A DNA stretch of 64,000 nt from Eriocheir sinensis (GCF_024679095.1 NW_026111777.1:5001-69000), one strand, 5' to 3'; shown: positions 1 through 12,145, counted from the stretch's first letter. Notes: generated by a model not told the origin, from the sequence alone. Numbers and translations are program-made.

Positions 1-9
1 AATGAGGAC

Positions 10-291
<282 letters not shown>

Positions 292-330
292 CTACTAATT
301 TTCCAGCATTTTCAGATTTGTTGAGGAAAC

Positions 331-970
331 TAGATGCCCCACTTTTTGAGATATAATTCGATTTATTTATTTATTTATCTGTTCTTTACTCTCGGTCATT
401 TCCTCTTCTTATATTTTTTCCCCTCCTCTATTCCTCCTTCACTTTCTCCTTTTCTTCTTCTTCTTCTTGCTTGTCGTCCTCCCCTACAGGGACGTCACGT
501 CACATCGATGTATAGGGTATTCTTCTGTGAATCTATTTCTACACACTTTCTTAGCAAGGCGTTCACAATCAACAGTAGGTTGTGGAAGCTTTGCGATAGG
601 GAAGACATATCGCTCATTAATGCGTTTAACCTATTTCATGATCTGTACCTGTTCCTTTACAACGACCATCATTTGATAGATACAGACCCAAAGCTCAGGC
701 TGTTAAGTGAAGCGATTATTTGTTTTAAAAAAATGCCTACGTTTCATGGACGGGCACCGACAGTTCACAAACGATCAAATCCATATCATAGACACGTCAC
801 TCACAAAGGATTGTAACCGAAAACTCTCAGCAAAATAGAGTACTGTACCTCGAAACGCGGGGAGCAAGAGCGACAGTTATGTTGAATACCCCAACGTGCA
901 AGTCTCAATGAACAAGCCTAGTAACTGGCTTACTTTCCTTGCTCTGGACAAACCAGACCTGGTGACAGTT
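331..970. other. No gene recognised
   Basis: Pyrimidine-rich stretch (about 400-480) followed by sequence of ordinary composition. I see no domain, splice-framed exon or transposon end. The 160-residue frame at 334-816 has low-complexity Leu/Phe/Pro content at its start and no recognisable motif afterwards. Confidence 0.5.
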
Positions 971-1189
<219 letters not shown>

Positions 1190-1199
1190 TCTCAGCCGT

Positions 1200-1660
1200 A
1201 AAAACAGACAAATAAAACGTAAAGAAAAATGCTTCCGTTTACGTTCTGATAATAAAAAAAATTACGTGATGACGATTGTAATGTTACATAGTCCCCCCCA
1301 AAACAGCAGACATTCGACGACACTGTTCATTACGAGGGCATCCTTACCATAATACAATATATACATGCAACAGTTATTAGGGACTTCATATCCCAACATC
1401 ATATGAGACGCGATGAATTGAGACCAGAAGGGAAAGAGACCAATCGAAAAGGTAGAAGGCGTATATCTTTCTCAGATTATAACCCAACCGGCTTGTGAGC
1501 ATAATATACAAGATTTTATATTGGTGACTCTGACCCTGACGTGATACGCGATTGTGAAGTAGATAAAAAATAATGATAGTTTTTACCACCTCATTATTTT
1601 AGTATGAGAACGTAGCACGAGATAACCGGAATGAAACAATGCACATTTCAATTTTGCACG
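1200..1660 (+). pseudogene. Decayed CR1-like LINE, endonuclease region
   Basis: No open frame remains, but the DNA parallels the better-preserved endonuclease relic at 4420-4830 step by step: the TCCGTTTACG segment, the proline-rich 'YRPP'-type segment (here CCCCCCAAAACAGCAG), the GATGAATTGAGACCAGA segment, and a GATTGTGAAGTAGATAAAAAAT segment (bases 1549-1570). It is therefore an ancient copy of the same apurinic-type endonuclease domain. Function is lost. Confidence 0.6.
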
Positions 1661-1787
1661 TAAACTTCTATCCCATGGAACTTTGAATCAACTAAATCTC
1701 ACTCGTACAAACAATGCATATAATATCTTTAGGATAAATTCCTAGAGGTTGGGAGGGCAATAGTTTCCATGAAAACAACGAGAGCAA

Positions 1788-2156
1788 ATGGTGCCGGTGT
1801 GGTGTCGTCTGCCATCCCGTATCGTGAGACATCCCATCCTTAACTTCGCATCGTGGAACCCAATCTTTACTATCATAAAGTAACTAAGTGAAGCATCTAA
1901 GTGTAAAAAAGTACCAAGAAGGACCTAAAAAGCAATGCAAAGAGGAAAAGGTCAAAAAAGAAGAAGAAGAAGAGTGATGGTTGATATCCTAGTTATATAC
2001 ACACATACGTAATCATTTGCTTTATAATAATATAAATACACTTGGGTGGAACAGATCCCGACAAGCAGTCGACAAAAGACACGGTACCGTGTCGAAATTC
2101 ATGTATGTAGGATGGGTGTCTCACGATATGGGAATGTCTGACGACACCACACCGGG
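1788..2156. repeat. Imperfect inverted repeat
   Basis: About 65 bp at 1788-1852 (containing GGTGTGGTGTCGTCTG and TATCGTGAGACATCCCATCC) reappears reverse-complemented at 2093-2156 (GGATGGGTGTCTCACGATA, GACGACACCACACC). The spacer is about 240 bp. It may be the remains of a MITE; no target duplication is evident. Confidence 0.6.
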
Positions 2157-3071
2157 GAACCAACATGGATGGCCGATAAGTCAAAAGGATCATTACTTCA
2201 ATAAAACGCGGAAAGGAAAACAACCCTACTGAAGCAAGTGAACGGTACCTCTAAAGTCACAGAGCTTACTGAACCTTCATTGCAAAAGTAAAGGGGATTA
2301 TGAAAAACGAATAGCAAGCAAAGCCAAATCTACCCCGAAAATGTATTTCACATATATGAAAATAAACCAATAAAAGGTTGAAAGCAATGTTGATCCCTTA
2401 AAACAGATGAAAGCAGCATGCTAACACATGGTCGGAATCATACATATAAACTTTGCATATTTGTTCACGGCTGAGAACACTTTGTCTTTCCCTGCAACCC
2501 TACTCCATCGAAGGGAGTCATACTTCTGGTAACTAGCATGATTCATGAGCACGATGTACATAAAAAACTAAATAAACTTGACACATATAAATCAACCTGA
2601 GTCGACAACTTATCACCTCCACTTTAAAAACACTTAAAAAAAAAAAATCCCCGAAGACTGGAAACAAAAAAATGTAACACTGATAAGATAAGAGCGTGGC
2701 AGTAAACCCGAGTACAATCATCGAGGAGATCGTTTGAGAAATAAATATAAATTTTCTAAATAAATAGCAGTACCATCTCCCATATCCATCACTTTTAAAA
2801 ACATGCACTTTTGATTAACCGATATATAAGACTCCTTCCATGGTATATATGAAAACTGGATCAATCATATCTTCAATGATATTACAACTAGACTTTCAGA
2901 AACGTTTCACAGGATCAGAAATTTTAGACAGCGGGCTTTGGAGCGAATCTTACTGTGTGAATGATAAATTTGTTTATTGGGAGAAAACAACTATTTTTAC
3001 TCAATGGGCAGGCGTCTGAGTTATCTCCAGTCACTATAAGAGTACCGCTGGGGTCAATGCTGTGACCCGTC

Positions 3072-3072
<1 letters not shown>

Positions 3073-3129
<57 letters not shown>

Positions 3130-3144
3130 ATCTATATCTATCTA

Positions 3145-3226
<82 letters not shown>
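3073..3226. repeat. (TC)n followed by (TA)n microsatellite
   Basis: About 50 bp of CT repeat passes through CTAT-type units into about 80 bp of TA repeat, inside the CR1 relic. Confidence 0.97.
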
Positions 3227-3559
3227 ATGACCTTGAATAATAAATTAATTCGCCCTTTTTAACTATTTATTGACAATACAAACTGGATGAAGAGGCTCTC
3301 GTGGCTTCTGAATGCAAAATTGTACAAAAAGGCATCGGTCTGATTATTCAATGTCCTGAAAAGTGTCAAATGTCCTTGAACATTGATAATGCTAATGTTG
3401 AGCACTTTGGACCCGGAAATAATAAACTTTCATACAACATGCTTGGGTAGCTTCTAACAGTCGTACTGGAGGAGACAGATCTCAGTGTCAATATCATACA
3501 TAACTTAAGACACAAATATCATTATCAGTATGCTTGGGCATACTGATAACTGCACAATA

Positions 3560-3655
3560 CTGCATAATTTTGACCTTGCACGTAGCTAGTACCCCAGACA
3601 ACTTGAGGTCAATGAAATATCATTCATATAGATTTCGTTCATATAGTCAGTTAAG
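3560..3655 (+). repeat. Direct repeat copy 1 (with 4879-4970)
   Basis: TTTTGACCTTGCACGTAGCT and the following 75 bp, through CATATAGTCAGTTAA, recur at 4879-4970 with few changes. Both copies are fragments of the same LINE family, so this is a shared relic segment and not an independent repeat. Confidence 0.8.
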
Positions 3656-3794
3656 GAACTTCGGGTGTAAGAGATCGAGTAATACTGTCTTTGTAAGACC
3701 TCACGTGGAATACGCAATGCAGTCTTGTAACCTAATAAAAAGGAGGATATTGAACACAAATAGTGAAGCGACGCTTTATGGAGATTATACCATG

Positions 3795-4190
3795 AATGAA
3801 GGCACATCCTAATGGAGAAAGATTCACGCAATTAGTCAGCCGTTTGAAAAGTACCAAATGTTCTCCAACCTTGACGAGTGTTAAGTCACGCACTTTGAGT
3901 TCAGAAATATTACCTATTCATGCATCATACGGTGGAAACAAATCGTGCAAAAGGAAATATATCTCGGGGGCTCTGTCATAAGTGACGAAACACTCAAAGC
4001 ACCATAACTCTATCTGCATAATTATAATCCAATACATAGTGTGGAACTTTGAATGTAAAACGGCAGGAGTAATGCTGTATTTGTATGATCCATTGGTGAG
4101 ACCTCACTAAAAATACGTGGCGCATTTATAGTCAATCATTTACAAGAGGGCATCGTTGAGCCGGAATTCTCGAAGCATCGGAAGATGGAA
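3795..4190 (+). pseudogene. Decayed CR1-like RT C-terminal fragment
   Basis: Conceptual reading retains a degraded 'ISQ.FEKYQMFSNLDEC.VTHF' block, which corresponds to the 'W.QMSFNVDKCKVMHFG' block of CR1 reverse transcriptases just after the FADD motif, and later a GETSLK segment. It is a third partial layer of the same LINE family and carries multiple stops. Confidence 0.5.
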
Positions 4191-4980
4191 CGACATATCT
4201 TTTATATATACCAACGCACGTAACAAAATACCCAAACGCAATTAACTACGTGTCTACATTGATGAGGATAAACCGGACGTGATAGCAATCACCGAAATTT
4301 GTGTCACCTCTGATATCTGAACTCGTAGTCCCGGGGTACATTTTTTTTTTATTTTTTTATAAAAACAGACTCCACAAAAAAGGGGAAGTGTCACAGGTTA
4401 TATCAAGAATATGCTCTCGGCCATATAATTAAACACACAAGACTCAGAGAAATATGACTCCGTTTACGTAGAGATAATAAATAACAAACACAAGATAATG
4501 AGTGCAGCCATGTACAGACCGCCGAAACAACAAGCAGCTGATGACACAGCGATTTATGAGGAGATTTATACCATAACACGAAATAATCAGGCAATAATTA
4601 TTGGGGAATTCAATTGCCCAAAATCGACTGGATCACGATGAATTGAGACCAGGGTAACAAACTACTCGAATTGCTAGAGGACATGTTTCTCAACCCCTTT
4701 ATTAGCCAACCGACACGAGAAAATGACTTATTGGAACTGATATTCGTGACCGAATCCGACCCCTTACGAGATTGTGAGGTAGGTAAAAAATTAAGTGGAT
4801 GCAATCAACACTTAATTTGTTTTCATATTCAGAATTCACAGAAAACACGTCCAAGATGCGAGTTAATGTAAAAGCTAATTTTGACCCTGCACGTAGCTAG
4901 TTCCCCAGACAACTTGAGATCAATTAAATATCATTCATATAGATTTCATTCATATAGTCAGTTAAAAGTAAAATTGAAAA
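4190..4980 (+). pseudogene. CR1-like LINE endonuclease (APE) domain relic
   Basis: Several endonuclease signatures can be read in order despite stops: 'AITEICV' (about 4287-4305), 'AMYRPPKQQA' (4508-4540), 'AIIIGEFNCP' (about 4592-4620, the GDFN motif) and 'GCNQHLICF' (about 4799-4825, in place of SDHH). This order is that of the AP-endonuclease-like domain upstream of the RT in CR1/Jockey-type LINEs. It would nick target DNA to start reverse transcription. GDFN has become GEFN and several stops are present, so it is inactive. Confidence 0.75.
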
Positions 4981-4982
4981 AG

Positions 4983-5218
4983 CACAGTTAAGATGGCTCG
5001 GACACGTAGAGAGAATGAACGAGGAAAGAACTGCTAAGAAAATATGGCATTGGAAGGCAGAAAGCAGATCTCGAGGAAGACAGAAGAAATTATGAAAGGA
5101 TGGGATGGAAGAAATCCTGGCAGCGAAGGGACTGAGGACACTGGACGAGCTGCGAATGGAAGGGAGCTTCGAGAGGACTAACTGGATAGGAGTGCTGGCC
5201 CGCCTGACAGGCTAAATA
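4983..5218 (+). pseudogene. RTE/BovB-like RT C-terminal fragment
   Basis: The frame starting near 4974 reads 'QLRWLGHVERMNEERTAKKI' and continues about 75 codons to a TAA at 5216-5218, with one internal TGA where Trp is expected ('KKL*KDGMEE'). The 'LRWLGHV.RM' block is typical of the C-terminal end of RTE-type and related reverse transcriptases and is distinct from the CR1 relics around it. Only this 3' end is present. Confidence 0.65.
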
Positions 5219-5269
5219 GCCTACCTGAGAGATGAAGTAATAACCAAGTTCATATAGACAACGTGTGGA

Positions 5270-7260
5270 ACACCTTCAAGAATGAATTTCTTGAGGAAAA
5301 GAGGACACAGTTCCAATGAAACATATGCTAATGAATAATGCTATGAATCCACCGCGGATGACCACCTAAGTCAGAAGAGTCATAAATTTAAAGAAAACAA
5401 AATATAGTTTAAAGAAAATAACTGTGATGAAACACGTGAACAATGCCCACACAGCCTCAGAGCGGCAGGGCACTCATTATCTAGATTTTAGACTCTAGAG
5501 TAAGAGTGAGTTCGAGAAGCGAATACCACGCAAAGTGAATGCTAAGAGCAATATCGATCCCCTAACATATGAAAGCACACAGGACACACAGGACAGTAGA
5601 CCCATGGTCTTGGTCTACTGTCAAAATAAACAAAAACTTCGTGTTTGTGTTCACGGTCGAGTACACCGACTCTATGCCGAGAGCCCTACTCCACCGAGAG
5701 GATTAATACCTTTGGAGTTTGGCATGATCGACTAACGAGGTGTGCACACGTATCTTTGCAAACTTTGCTCACATAAGTCAGTCGAACCCGACAACTTGTC
5801 ACCCAGGCAGCAAATACATAAGCTGCTACTGACACCTATAATCAGTCACTACTACAAAACAAAGTTCTGGAAGACTGGAAGCAAGCGAACGTAACACCCT
5901 TCTTTTAAATGGGAGACAACATCGTGGCTTTAAACTACAGCCTGATGTTAGTGGCAGGCAAGATTATTGAGATCATAGAGGCAAACTTGTCATGTTTCTT
6001 TATTTTAAGCTAAAAGCATAATATTCGTATCCGGTACGACTTCAGGAATAAGCGTTCCTTCTTAACCAAGTGATTGGACTTCTTCCGAGGTATATATGAA
6101 AACTGGGACAATCATATCCCCAGTGACGTTATATATCTAAACTTTCAGAAAGCCATCGCCAAGGTACCCCACGAACGACTCGTCAAGAATCTGAAGGCGG
6201 TGGGATAAGGAGGTAGTCTGATTGCATGGATAAAAGATGGGCTCACACGGAGAAAACAGCAAGTTACTCTCAACGTACAAGCCTAAGAGTAGCTCCCGGC
6301 CACAAATGGAGTATCACAGGTACTCCATTTGTGACAAGGACAAATGGACCTATTCTCTTAATTTTGTATGTTGCACACCTAGAGTCAATAATGAATATCA
6401 CCCTTTCTAAATTTACTGTTGACACAAAAGTGGCTGGAAAGGCCCTCACGACAGCTGACTAGGACATCATCCAGATTGACCTCGATCGGATTATTCAATG
6501 GCCTGAAAAGTGGCAAATGTTCTTCAACGTTGAAATGTAAAGTCATTCACATTGGACCCAGAAACAGTAACCACATATGTTACACGAATGGCGAGCCACT
6601 GGAATTAGCAAAGTAATAAACAGACCTCGAGGTCACTAGCACCAATGACTGAATCAGACAGAGCACATCAAGTCCGCCTGCAAGAAAGCTAATGCCATAT
6701 TTGGGTTATAGCGAGAAACTTTGAATTTGAGATCTCGGGAGTGATATCCTTGTATAACTCACCGGAAAGGCCCCACCTGGATAATACCGTTTAGTTCTAG
6801 TCTCATAATTAAAAAGAACTTTGAAATGCTCGTGTGAAAACAGCGACGTGCTAGGAAAATTATAGCATCATTGACGACTTTACCTTAAGAAGAACGATGA
6901 AGCGGCTCAATAATTATATCGGGGAAAAGATACGACTGTGTGGGAACCTGCTCCAGGTCTTGAAATAATTAAACTATAACTTAAACAGGGTTAAACAGTT
7001 TATGCAAAGATATGCAGTTCACACATCGGCAGGAGTTATTTTTCGAACAGAATCGTCCGCAACTGGAGCAGTCTTCCTGTAAAAGTAGTTAGTGCGAAAA
7101 CAATCAATTCATTTTAAATCACTTTGATCGTCACTTTCCTACGTCAGGGCTGAACTGAAAGCAACCCCGCGTACGTCCAAAAGTACTCCAATCTTCTTGG
7201 GAAGTCATTCAAGTGGATGAGGGATCTATTAAATCACTAAAGCAGACAGCCTTGTAATAA
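5270..7260 (+). pseudogene. Decayed CR1-like LINE (relic 2)
   Basis: Follows the family seen at 56,012-57,720: a 'SNIDPLTYEST' region (5540), the 'NLSPRQQIHKLLLTPI' block (about 5790-5845), 'EDWKQANVTPFF' (about 5870-5905), RT motif 'VIYLNFQKAIAKVPHERL' (about 6130-6180), 'RKQQVTLN', 'FTVDTKVAGKALTTAD' (6410-6460, the FADD region with ADD changed) and 'RPHLDN' (6770). Frameshifts and stops throughout. The sequence 7100-7260 is the ragged 3' end. Confidence 0.75.
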
Positions 7261-7302
7261 GTTAACAGGCTCTCTGCTACCTGCTCGTCCAAATTTCCAA
7301 TT

Positions 7303-7322
7303 TGTCCCCTCCTCCTCCTCCT

Positions 7323-7377
<55 letters not shown>

Positions 7378-7441
7378 CTCCTCCTCCTCCTCCTCCTCTT
7401 CTTCTTCTTCTTCTTCTTCTTCTTCTTCCTCCTCCTCCTCC
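7303..7441. repeat. (CTC)n/(CTT)n microsatellite at a CR1 5' junction
   Basis: About 140 bp of CTC/CTT triplets on the plus strand, joined directly to the 5'-truncated CR1 copy that follows. The overlap is TCCTGACG, present both at the repeat edge and in the intact relative at about 47,947. Confidence 0.97.
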
Positions 7442-7442
7442 T

Positions 7443-8298
7443 GACGAGATATTTCCGCGAGTATTATTAAAGGAGTGCAGGGAGGTACTCAGTGACCCAC
7501 TAACCGATATCTTTAAGATGTCGGTAAATACTAGTTATGTGTCCAGCCTATGGAAAGTAGCTAATGTGACGCCGATTTTCAAAAAGGGGGACAGGTCAGC
7601 TGCTTCCAGATATCGCCCAATTAGCTTAACATCGGTTATAGGCAAGATGCTGGAGTCCATAACAGCCAGGAACATTCGGGAGCATCTAGAGGAATATAGC
7701 GTAATTCACGACTCGCAGCATGGGTTCACGAAAGGCAGGTCATGCCTCACCAGTCTCTTGCCCTTCTACAATAAAGTATATGAGGCGGTAGACAGAGATG
7801 AAAATTATGATGTAATTTTCTTGATTTTAGTTAAGCGTTTGACAAAGTTCCTCACCACCGACTGTTGCTTAAATTACAAGCTCACGGAGTAGAGGGTAAA
7901 GTTTTGAACTTGGTCAAAGGCGTGGCTTAGCAATAGGAAGCAAAGAGTACAAATCAATGGTAAAAGATCTGACTGGAGGTGTGTTACGAGTGGGGTCCCA
8001 TAAGGTTCGGTATTAGGTCCACTGTTCTTCATCATTTATATCAGTGACTTAGATACAAGTATTAGTAGTGATATAAGTAAGTTTGGTGATGATACCAAGA
8101 TCAATAGAGCAATTGAGTCGGATCAGGACGCTAGTAATCTCCAGGATGAACTAAACAGATTGTATGACTGGGCGGATAAATGGCAGATGAAGTTCAATGT
8201 TGGGAAGTGCAGTATTTTGAGTGTAGGTAGGAACAATCCCTCACATAAACATTGCTTAAATGACACTCCCATAAGCAGGTCTGAGTGCGAGAGATTTA
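7443..8298 (+). pseudogene. CR1-like LINE copy C1, 5' part (RT)
   Basis: Reverse transcriptase of a CR1/L2-type LINE, truncated at its 5' end in the (CTC)n tract. Blocks seen: 'DEIFPRVLLKECREVLSD', 'WKVANVTPIFKKGDRSA', 'YRPISLTSVIGKMLES', 'HDSQHGFTKGRSCLT' and, after a frameshift near 7830, 'LGPLFFIIYISDLDT' and a damaged FADD region ('KFGDDTK', Ala changed to Gly, about 8079-8099). It is interrupted at 8298 by a DNA transposon and resumes at 9661. The closest copy is at 47,836-49,470. Several indels make it non-functional. Confidence 0.88.
8296..8298. repeat. Target site duplication TTA (left)
   Basis: TTA precedes the left terminal inverted repeat and recurs at 9661-9663 after the right one. 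The uninterrupted relative at about 48,790 has a single ATTTAGGGG here. Confidence 0.8.
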
Positions 8299-9660
8299 TG
8301 CTGGCGTCACACATCCGCGATTTCCCTCTGCGACGGTTGGCGATTTTGAAAATGCACGAAATCGTGGGAGCATCGCCATTGTCTCTGCGAGTTTGCCTCC
8401 ATTTCAACTAACAACAACATGGCGAGGGAGGGTCGTTCGGCTATACGCACACGGGGCGACAGGCGAGGGAACGTCGAGGTAAATCGTGCGTGAATGCGCG
8501 CGACTGTACGCAGATGAGCCCAAAATACCGTTGCGACGGTTCGCGATGAACGCAGGGCCTGGCGATTATTGCGCGACCGCCCCTCGTGTAGCCGCTCGAC
8601 GACGCTCGAAGTCGCACGCATGGTCGAGAAAACGTCGAGGGCACGTCGCTGTACGACCTCTCATAGATAAAAAGGGAGGGTCCCTCAACCTGGCCGCATA
8701 GTGCCCACCTTTCCCGCAAGGAAGCCAGTTACTCGCCATGAATAGCCTGTACAAGTTGATCAACAAGAAAACCCTACGGGATCCACAACTCGTCAAATAT
8801 ATCATCGGGTGTGAGTGCGAGCGTATTTTCACGCTGACTGCTCTTCTGAACTTGCTAACTGCATACCTCCCCCCCTCCCGCGGCCACGCTTCACACGACT
8901 TTCTTCTCATGCTCATCCCTTTATTGTCCAAATCCCTTACGCACGAGTTAACCAACATCTTCACTCTTTCATCCCTCACGCTGGTAAACACTGGAACAAT
9001 CTTCCTTCATCTGTATTTCCTCCTGCCTACGACTTGAACTCTTTCAAGAGGAGAGTATCAGGACACCTCTCCTCCCGAAATTGACCCCTCTTTCGGCCAC
9101 CTCTTTTGATTATTTTCAGGAGCAGCGAGTAGCGGGCTTTTTTTTATCATTGTTTCCTTTTTATTGTGCCCTTGAACGGTCTCCTTTGTTGTAAAAAAAA
9201 AAAAATATCTGGTACGTTCGTAACAAAAACGGCAACACTGCTGACTGGTGGGTCACGCACCCACGGATTTTAAACCCTTCCGCTCGCTCGCTGCCACCTC
9301 GCTCTCTGAGGCAGCGTCGCTGCCATACGCACGATGTACAAAGTCGCTCGCATATACGCGCGCATACACCGCGACCCCTTGCGTTTGACGAAGGTATACG
9401 AACGCATACTGCGATGGTCTCTCATATCCGTGCAAATAATTGTGCGATTTTGGCCAATATCGCAGACTTCTGCGAACTTTTTGATCATTCAAAATGTTCG
9501 CACGACGGGCCGGCACCCGCGAGTCGCGCGAACTTTATCGCGCGACTATTGCGACTAATCGCGGGGACGTCGCTACGATGTCGAGCGTATATGGCGATTT
9601 TGGAAATTTTCAAAATCGCCAATCGTCGTAGAGCGAAATCGCGGATGTGTGACGCCAGCA
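8299..9660. mobile_element. TIR DNA transposon/MITE (PIF/Harbinger-type TSD) inserted in CR1
   Basis: The terminal inverted repeats are about 55 bp: left TGCTGGCGTCACACATCCGC at 8299, and right end ATGTGTGACGCCAGCA at 9645-9660, with the similarity continuing through GGCGATTTTGAAAAT. The 3-bp TTA duplication suits PIF/Harbinger elements but does not prove that class. The interior is CpG-rich (CGCG, GCGAC words), unlike the surrounding AT-rich DNA. It holds an exon-like start at 8419 (ATGGCGAGGGAGGG) ending at a GTAAAT splice-donor-like site near 8480, and a short frame at 8738-8820 ('MNSLYKLINKKTL') that I do not recognise. A Jockey-like 3' fragment is nested at 8823-9205. The right subterminal region has a 14-bp-arm hairpin (9590-9620). 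No transposase catalytic domain is seen. Confidence 0.82.
8823..9205 (+). mobile_element. Jockey/I-like LINE family A, 3' fragment (copy A1)
   Basis: Matches the 3' end of the longer copies at 32,556-32,916, 43,430-43,811 and 53,900-54,289: the 'FHADCSSELANC' and 'SFIPHAGK.WNNLPSSVFPP' coding blocks, the stop after 'VSGHLSSRN', then a 3' UTR with GGAGCAGCGAGTAGCGGGCT and TGCCCTTGA and a terminal poly(A). It is heavily 5'-truncated, as usual for target-primed insertion, and lies inside the DNA transposon, so it is younger than that insertion. Non-autonomous. Confidence 0.9.
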
Positions 9661-10318
9661 TTAGGGGTCTTAGTGAGCTCTGATCTCCGTCCAAGGGCAC
9701 ACTGCATTCAAGCTAGAAATCGAGGAAACAGGGTACTGGGTTTCATTTCAAGGAGCGTAAGCAACAGAAGCGAAGTCTTCCTCAAGCTATATTTAGCATT
9801 AGTTAGATCTCATCTTGATTATGCGGTTCAGTTCTGGTCACCTAACTATAGAATGGGTATCAAAATGTTAGAATCGGTGTAGAGGAGGATGACTAAGATG
9901 ATTCAAGGATTAAGAAACTTGCCATACGAGGAAAGACTCAAACAGTTCAACTTGCGAAGGGTGCGAGGAGACACGATCAAGGTTTATAAATGGATGAAGG
10001 GCTTTAAAAAAGGAGATATTCATAAGGTTCTGTTGGTAAGAGAACCAGATAGGACACGTAGTAATGGGTTTAAACTGGATAAATTCAGATTCAACAGAGA
10101 CATAGGCAAAAATTGGTTTACCAACAGAGTGGTAGATGAGTGGAATAGGCTGAGCAGTCATGTTGTGGGTGCTACTGCAGTTGTCATTCAAAAATAGATT
10201 AGATAAATTCATGGACAGTGGGGTTAGATTCACGGGAGCTTAGATTCAAAGGAGCTGCCTTGTACAGGCCTACCGGCCTCTTGCTGACTCCTACGTTCTT
10301 ATGTTCTTATGATCCTCC
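9661..10318 (+). pseudogene. CR1-like LINE copy C1, 3' part
   Basis: Resumes the C1 reading exactly where the DNA transposon interrupted it ('LGVLVSSDLRPRAHCIQARNR'). It contains 'FLKLYLALVRSHLDYAVQFWSPNY', 'MTKMIQGLRNLPYEERL', 'RTRSNGFKLDKFRFNRDIGK' and 'WFTNRVVDEWNRL', the usual C-terminal end of CR1/L2 RT proteins. One in-frame stop interrupts 'LESV*RRMTKM' (about 9879) and the end is frameshifted. The 3' UTR has the small hairpin AGGCCTACCGGCCT and two 8-bp tail units (GTTCTTAT). It runs straight into TCC-rich repeat at 10,312. Confidence 0.88.
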
Positions 10319-10430
10319 TCCTCCTTCTCCGCCTCCTCCGCCTCCACTTCTTCTTCCTCCTTTCTTTCTCCTGCTTTTCCTTTCCCCCTTTTCTTTTCAT
10401 CCTCCTCTGTTTATTTTCAGTTTTTCTTAT
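10311..10430. repeat. Pyrimidine-rich (CTC)n tract at a CR1 3' end
   Basis: TCC/TCT-rich sequence directly after the octamer tail of CR1 copy C1. Confidence 0.85.
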
Positions 10431-10653
10431 CGTTTTATATCTTAACCGTTGAAGAAGTTTATCAAATCGGTTGATAAACACGTCACCAAGAATGGCTTGA
10501 GCAAATTACCAAATTCTTCAGTTGATGGGCTACACAGGAGACTTAGAGGAGAGAAGGGGGCTATATCCGAGACTTAAAAATTTGCTGCTTCTAGGGATTT
10601 TCATCTGACGTATTGTTGAATAATTTATTTGTTTAACTAGTCTTCATTTATTA

Positions 10654-10656
<3 letters not shown>

Positions 10657-10704
<48 letters not shown>

Positions 10705-10705
10705 G

Positions 10706-10800
<95 letters not shown>
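10657..10800. repeat. Compound microsatellite (CA)n-(TA)n-(GA)n
   Basis: Three dinucleotide arrays joined end to end: (CA) 10,657-10,702, (TA) 10,708-10,732 and (GA) 10,733-10,800. Confidence 0.98.
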
Positions 10801-10803
<3 letters not shown>

Positions 10804-12140
10804 ACAGATAAATAGATAAAATAATACATAATTTGCGTGGCCTACATTTTACCCACATGTATTTTTTTTTTTAATTATTAAAATGTGCATTATTCAATTG
10901 CGTTACCCCTATTTTTTTTAGTCTAACATTAAGATCCTAGTTCTTAGCCTACTGCCATCACCTCTAATTCCTTCTCTTCCTCTTCCTTCTATTTCTAAAC
11001 ATCCTTTTCCATTTCTCCGTTCCGCTCTTCCTCCTCCTCTTCCTCCTCCTCTTCCTCCTCCCCTTGAAGAAGTGAAGAGGTTTTGAGAGGATGATCTTCT
11101 TAGCGACTAATGAGAGAGTAGTCTGAGAGCGCTTTCTCTCTCTCTCTCCTCCTCCTCCTCCTCCTCCGTCTACTCCTTCACAACAACCCCTTTTCTTTTG
11201 TCTTGCTAATCTCGTCTTATATCATTGCTAAGGTCTTTTTAATCCCTAACCTTTACTCGGCCTTTTCTTCCTTATCTTAGCTCCTTGAAAATCTTGGCAC
11301 TAGTCCTTGCATTACCGTGTCCTCCTTATATTTTTTTTTGTGCAGGATAATTAGGCATATATTCATGGTCTCTTTTTCTTTAAGTTTGGTATGACTATTC
11401 AGGGAACAGTTCTAGTTTCATGATGGCCTGGTAGTCGAATAAAAACCTTACTTTTTTTAAACATCTATGTACGGTTATTTGAAAGTGGGTCTAACTTTAT
11501 TCTAATCTTTCTATATCTACGTATGAATCCATAAAATATGACTTATTTTATACTTCGACGATTTACCACACATTTTGAGTTCCTTTTCGGACGTTCATCC
11601 TCGAAAATCAAGAATTAAATGATAAGACATACAGACAGTTTGATACAAATTGGTTACTAGAAAGACCGTAGTGAGAATTTAGTTAGTCTTATCGGCATTA
11701 AAAGTTATATATTTGCATACATTGTTTCACATTACATTTCTTCAAGTAATTGGAATCTTCAAGATAGTTTAGTTCGTACTCATACGCACGAAAGCGATTT
11801 GTCTTCCTTGTTTGTGTCTGAAGAAGAACATAGGAACTACTGAACGAAGGAAAGAAGGAAGAAAGAAATGAAGGAAGGAAGAGAGGAAGGAAGGAAAGAG
11901 GGAAGAGAGAAATAAAGGAATGAATGAAGGAAGGAGGGAAGGAAGGAAATAAGAAAGGAAAAAGGAAGGAAAAAAAGGAAGGGAGTCGAGGAGTGATAAA
12001 GGAAAAGGAGGAAAGAGACGCAGGGCGGAGGGGAGAGGAAGGCTTGGGTATGCAAGTAATCAGGGGGAGGATCTACAGAAGTGGGGGACCCGCACTTAGC
12101 ACTGTTGAAAGCTTATTCCTGAGATCTCAATCGCCCCCCT

Positions 12141-12145
<5 letters not shown>
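10801..12145. other. No gene recognised; AT-rich and purine-rich sequence
   Basis: Contains a TCC-rich patch near 11,030-11,170, ordinary AT-rich sequence, and a GGAA/GAAA-rich purine block at about 11,845-12,030. ORFs here are low complexity. I see no transposon or exon signal. Confidence 0.6.

Larger units (their letters stand above)
2280..3790 (+). pseudogene. Decayed CR1-like LINE, RT region (relic 1)
   Basis: Colinear with the relic at about 5530-7150 and with the better copy at 56,012-57,720. Shared landmarks are the GTTCACGG/CCTACTCCA segment (2465-2510), the segment for 'LLNGQASE..PVTS.VP' (about 2990-3055), the FADD-distal segment with 'QCPEKCQMSLNIDNA' (about 3340-3385), and an 'RPHVEYA' block (about 3700-3715). 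Stops and indels occur throughout. A microsatellite interrupts it at 3073-3226. It was CR1/L2-type reverse transcriptase, long dead. Confidence 0.65.

Noticed and set aside
7302..7440. Poly-Pro/Leu N-terminus fused to the CR1 RT frame
   Set aside because: Encoded by the (CTC)n/(CTT)n microsatellite that happens to be in frame; RT homology starts only at about 7,443.
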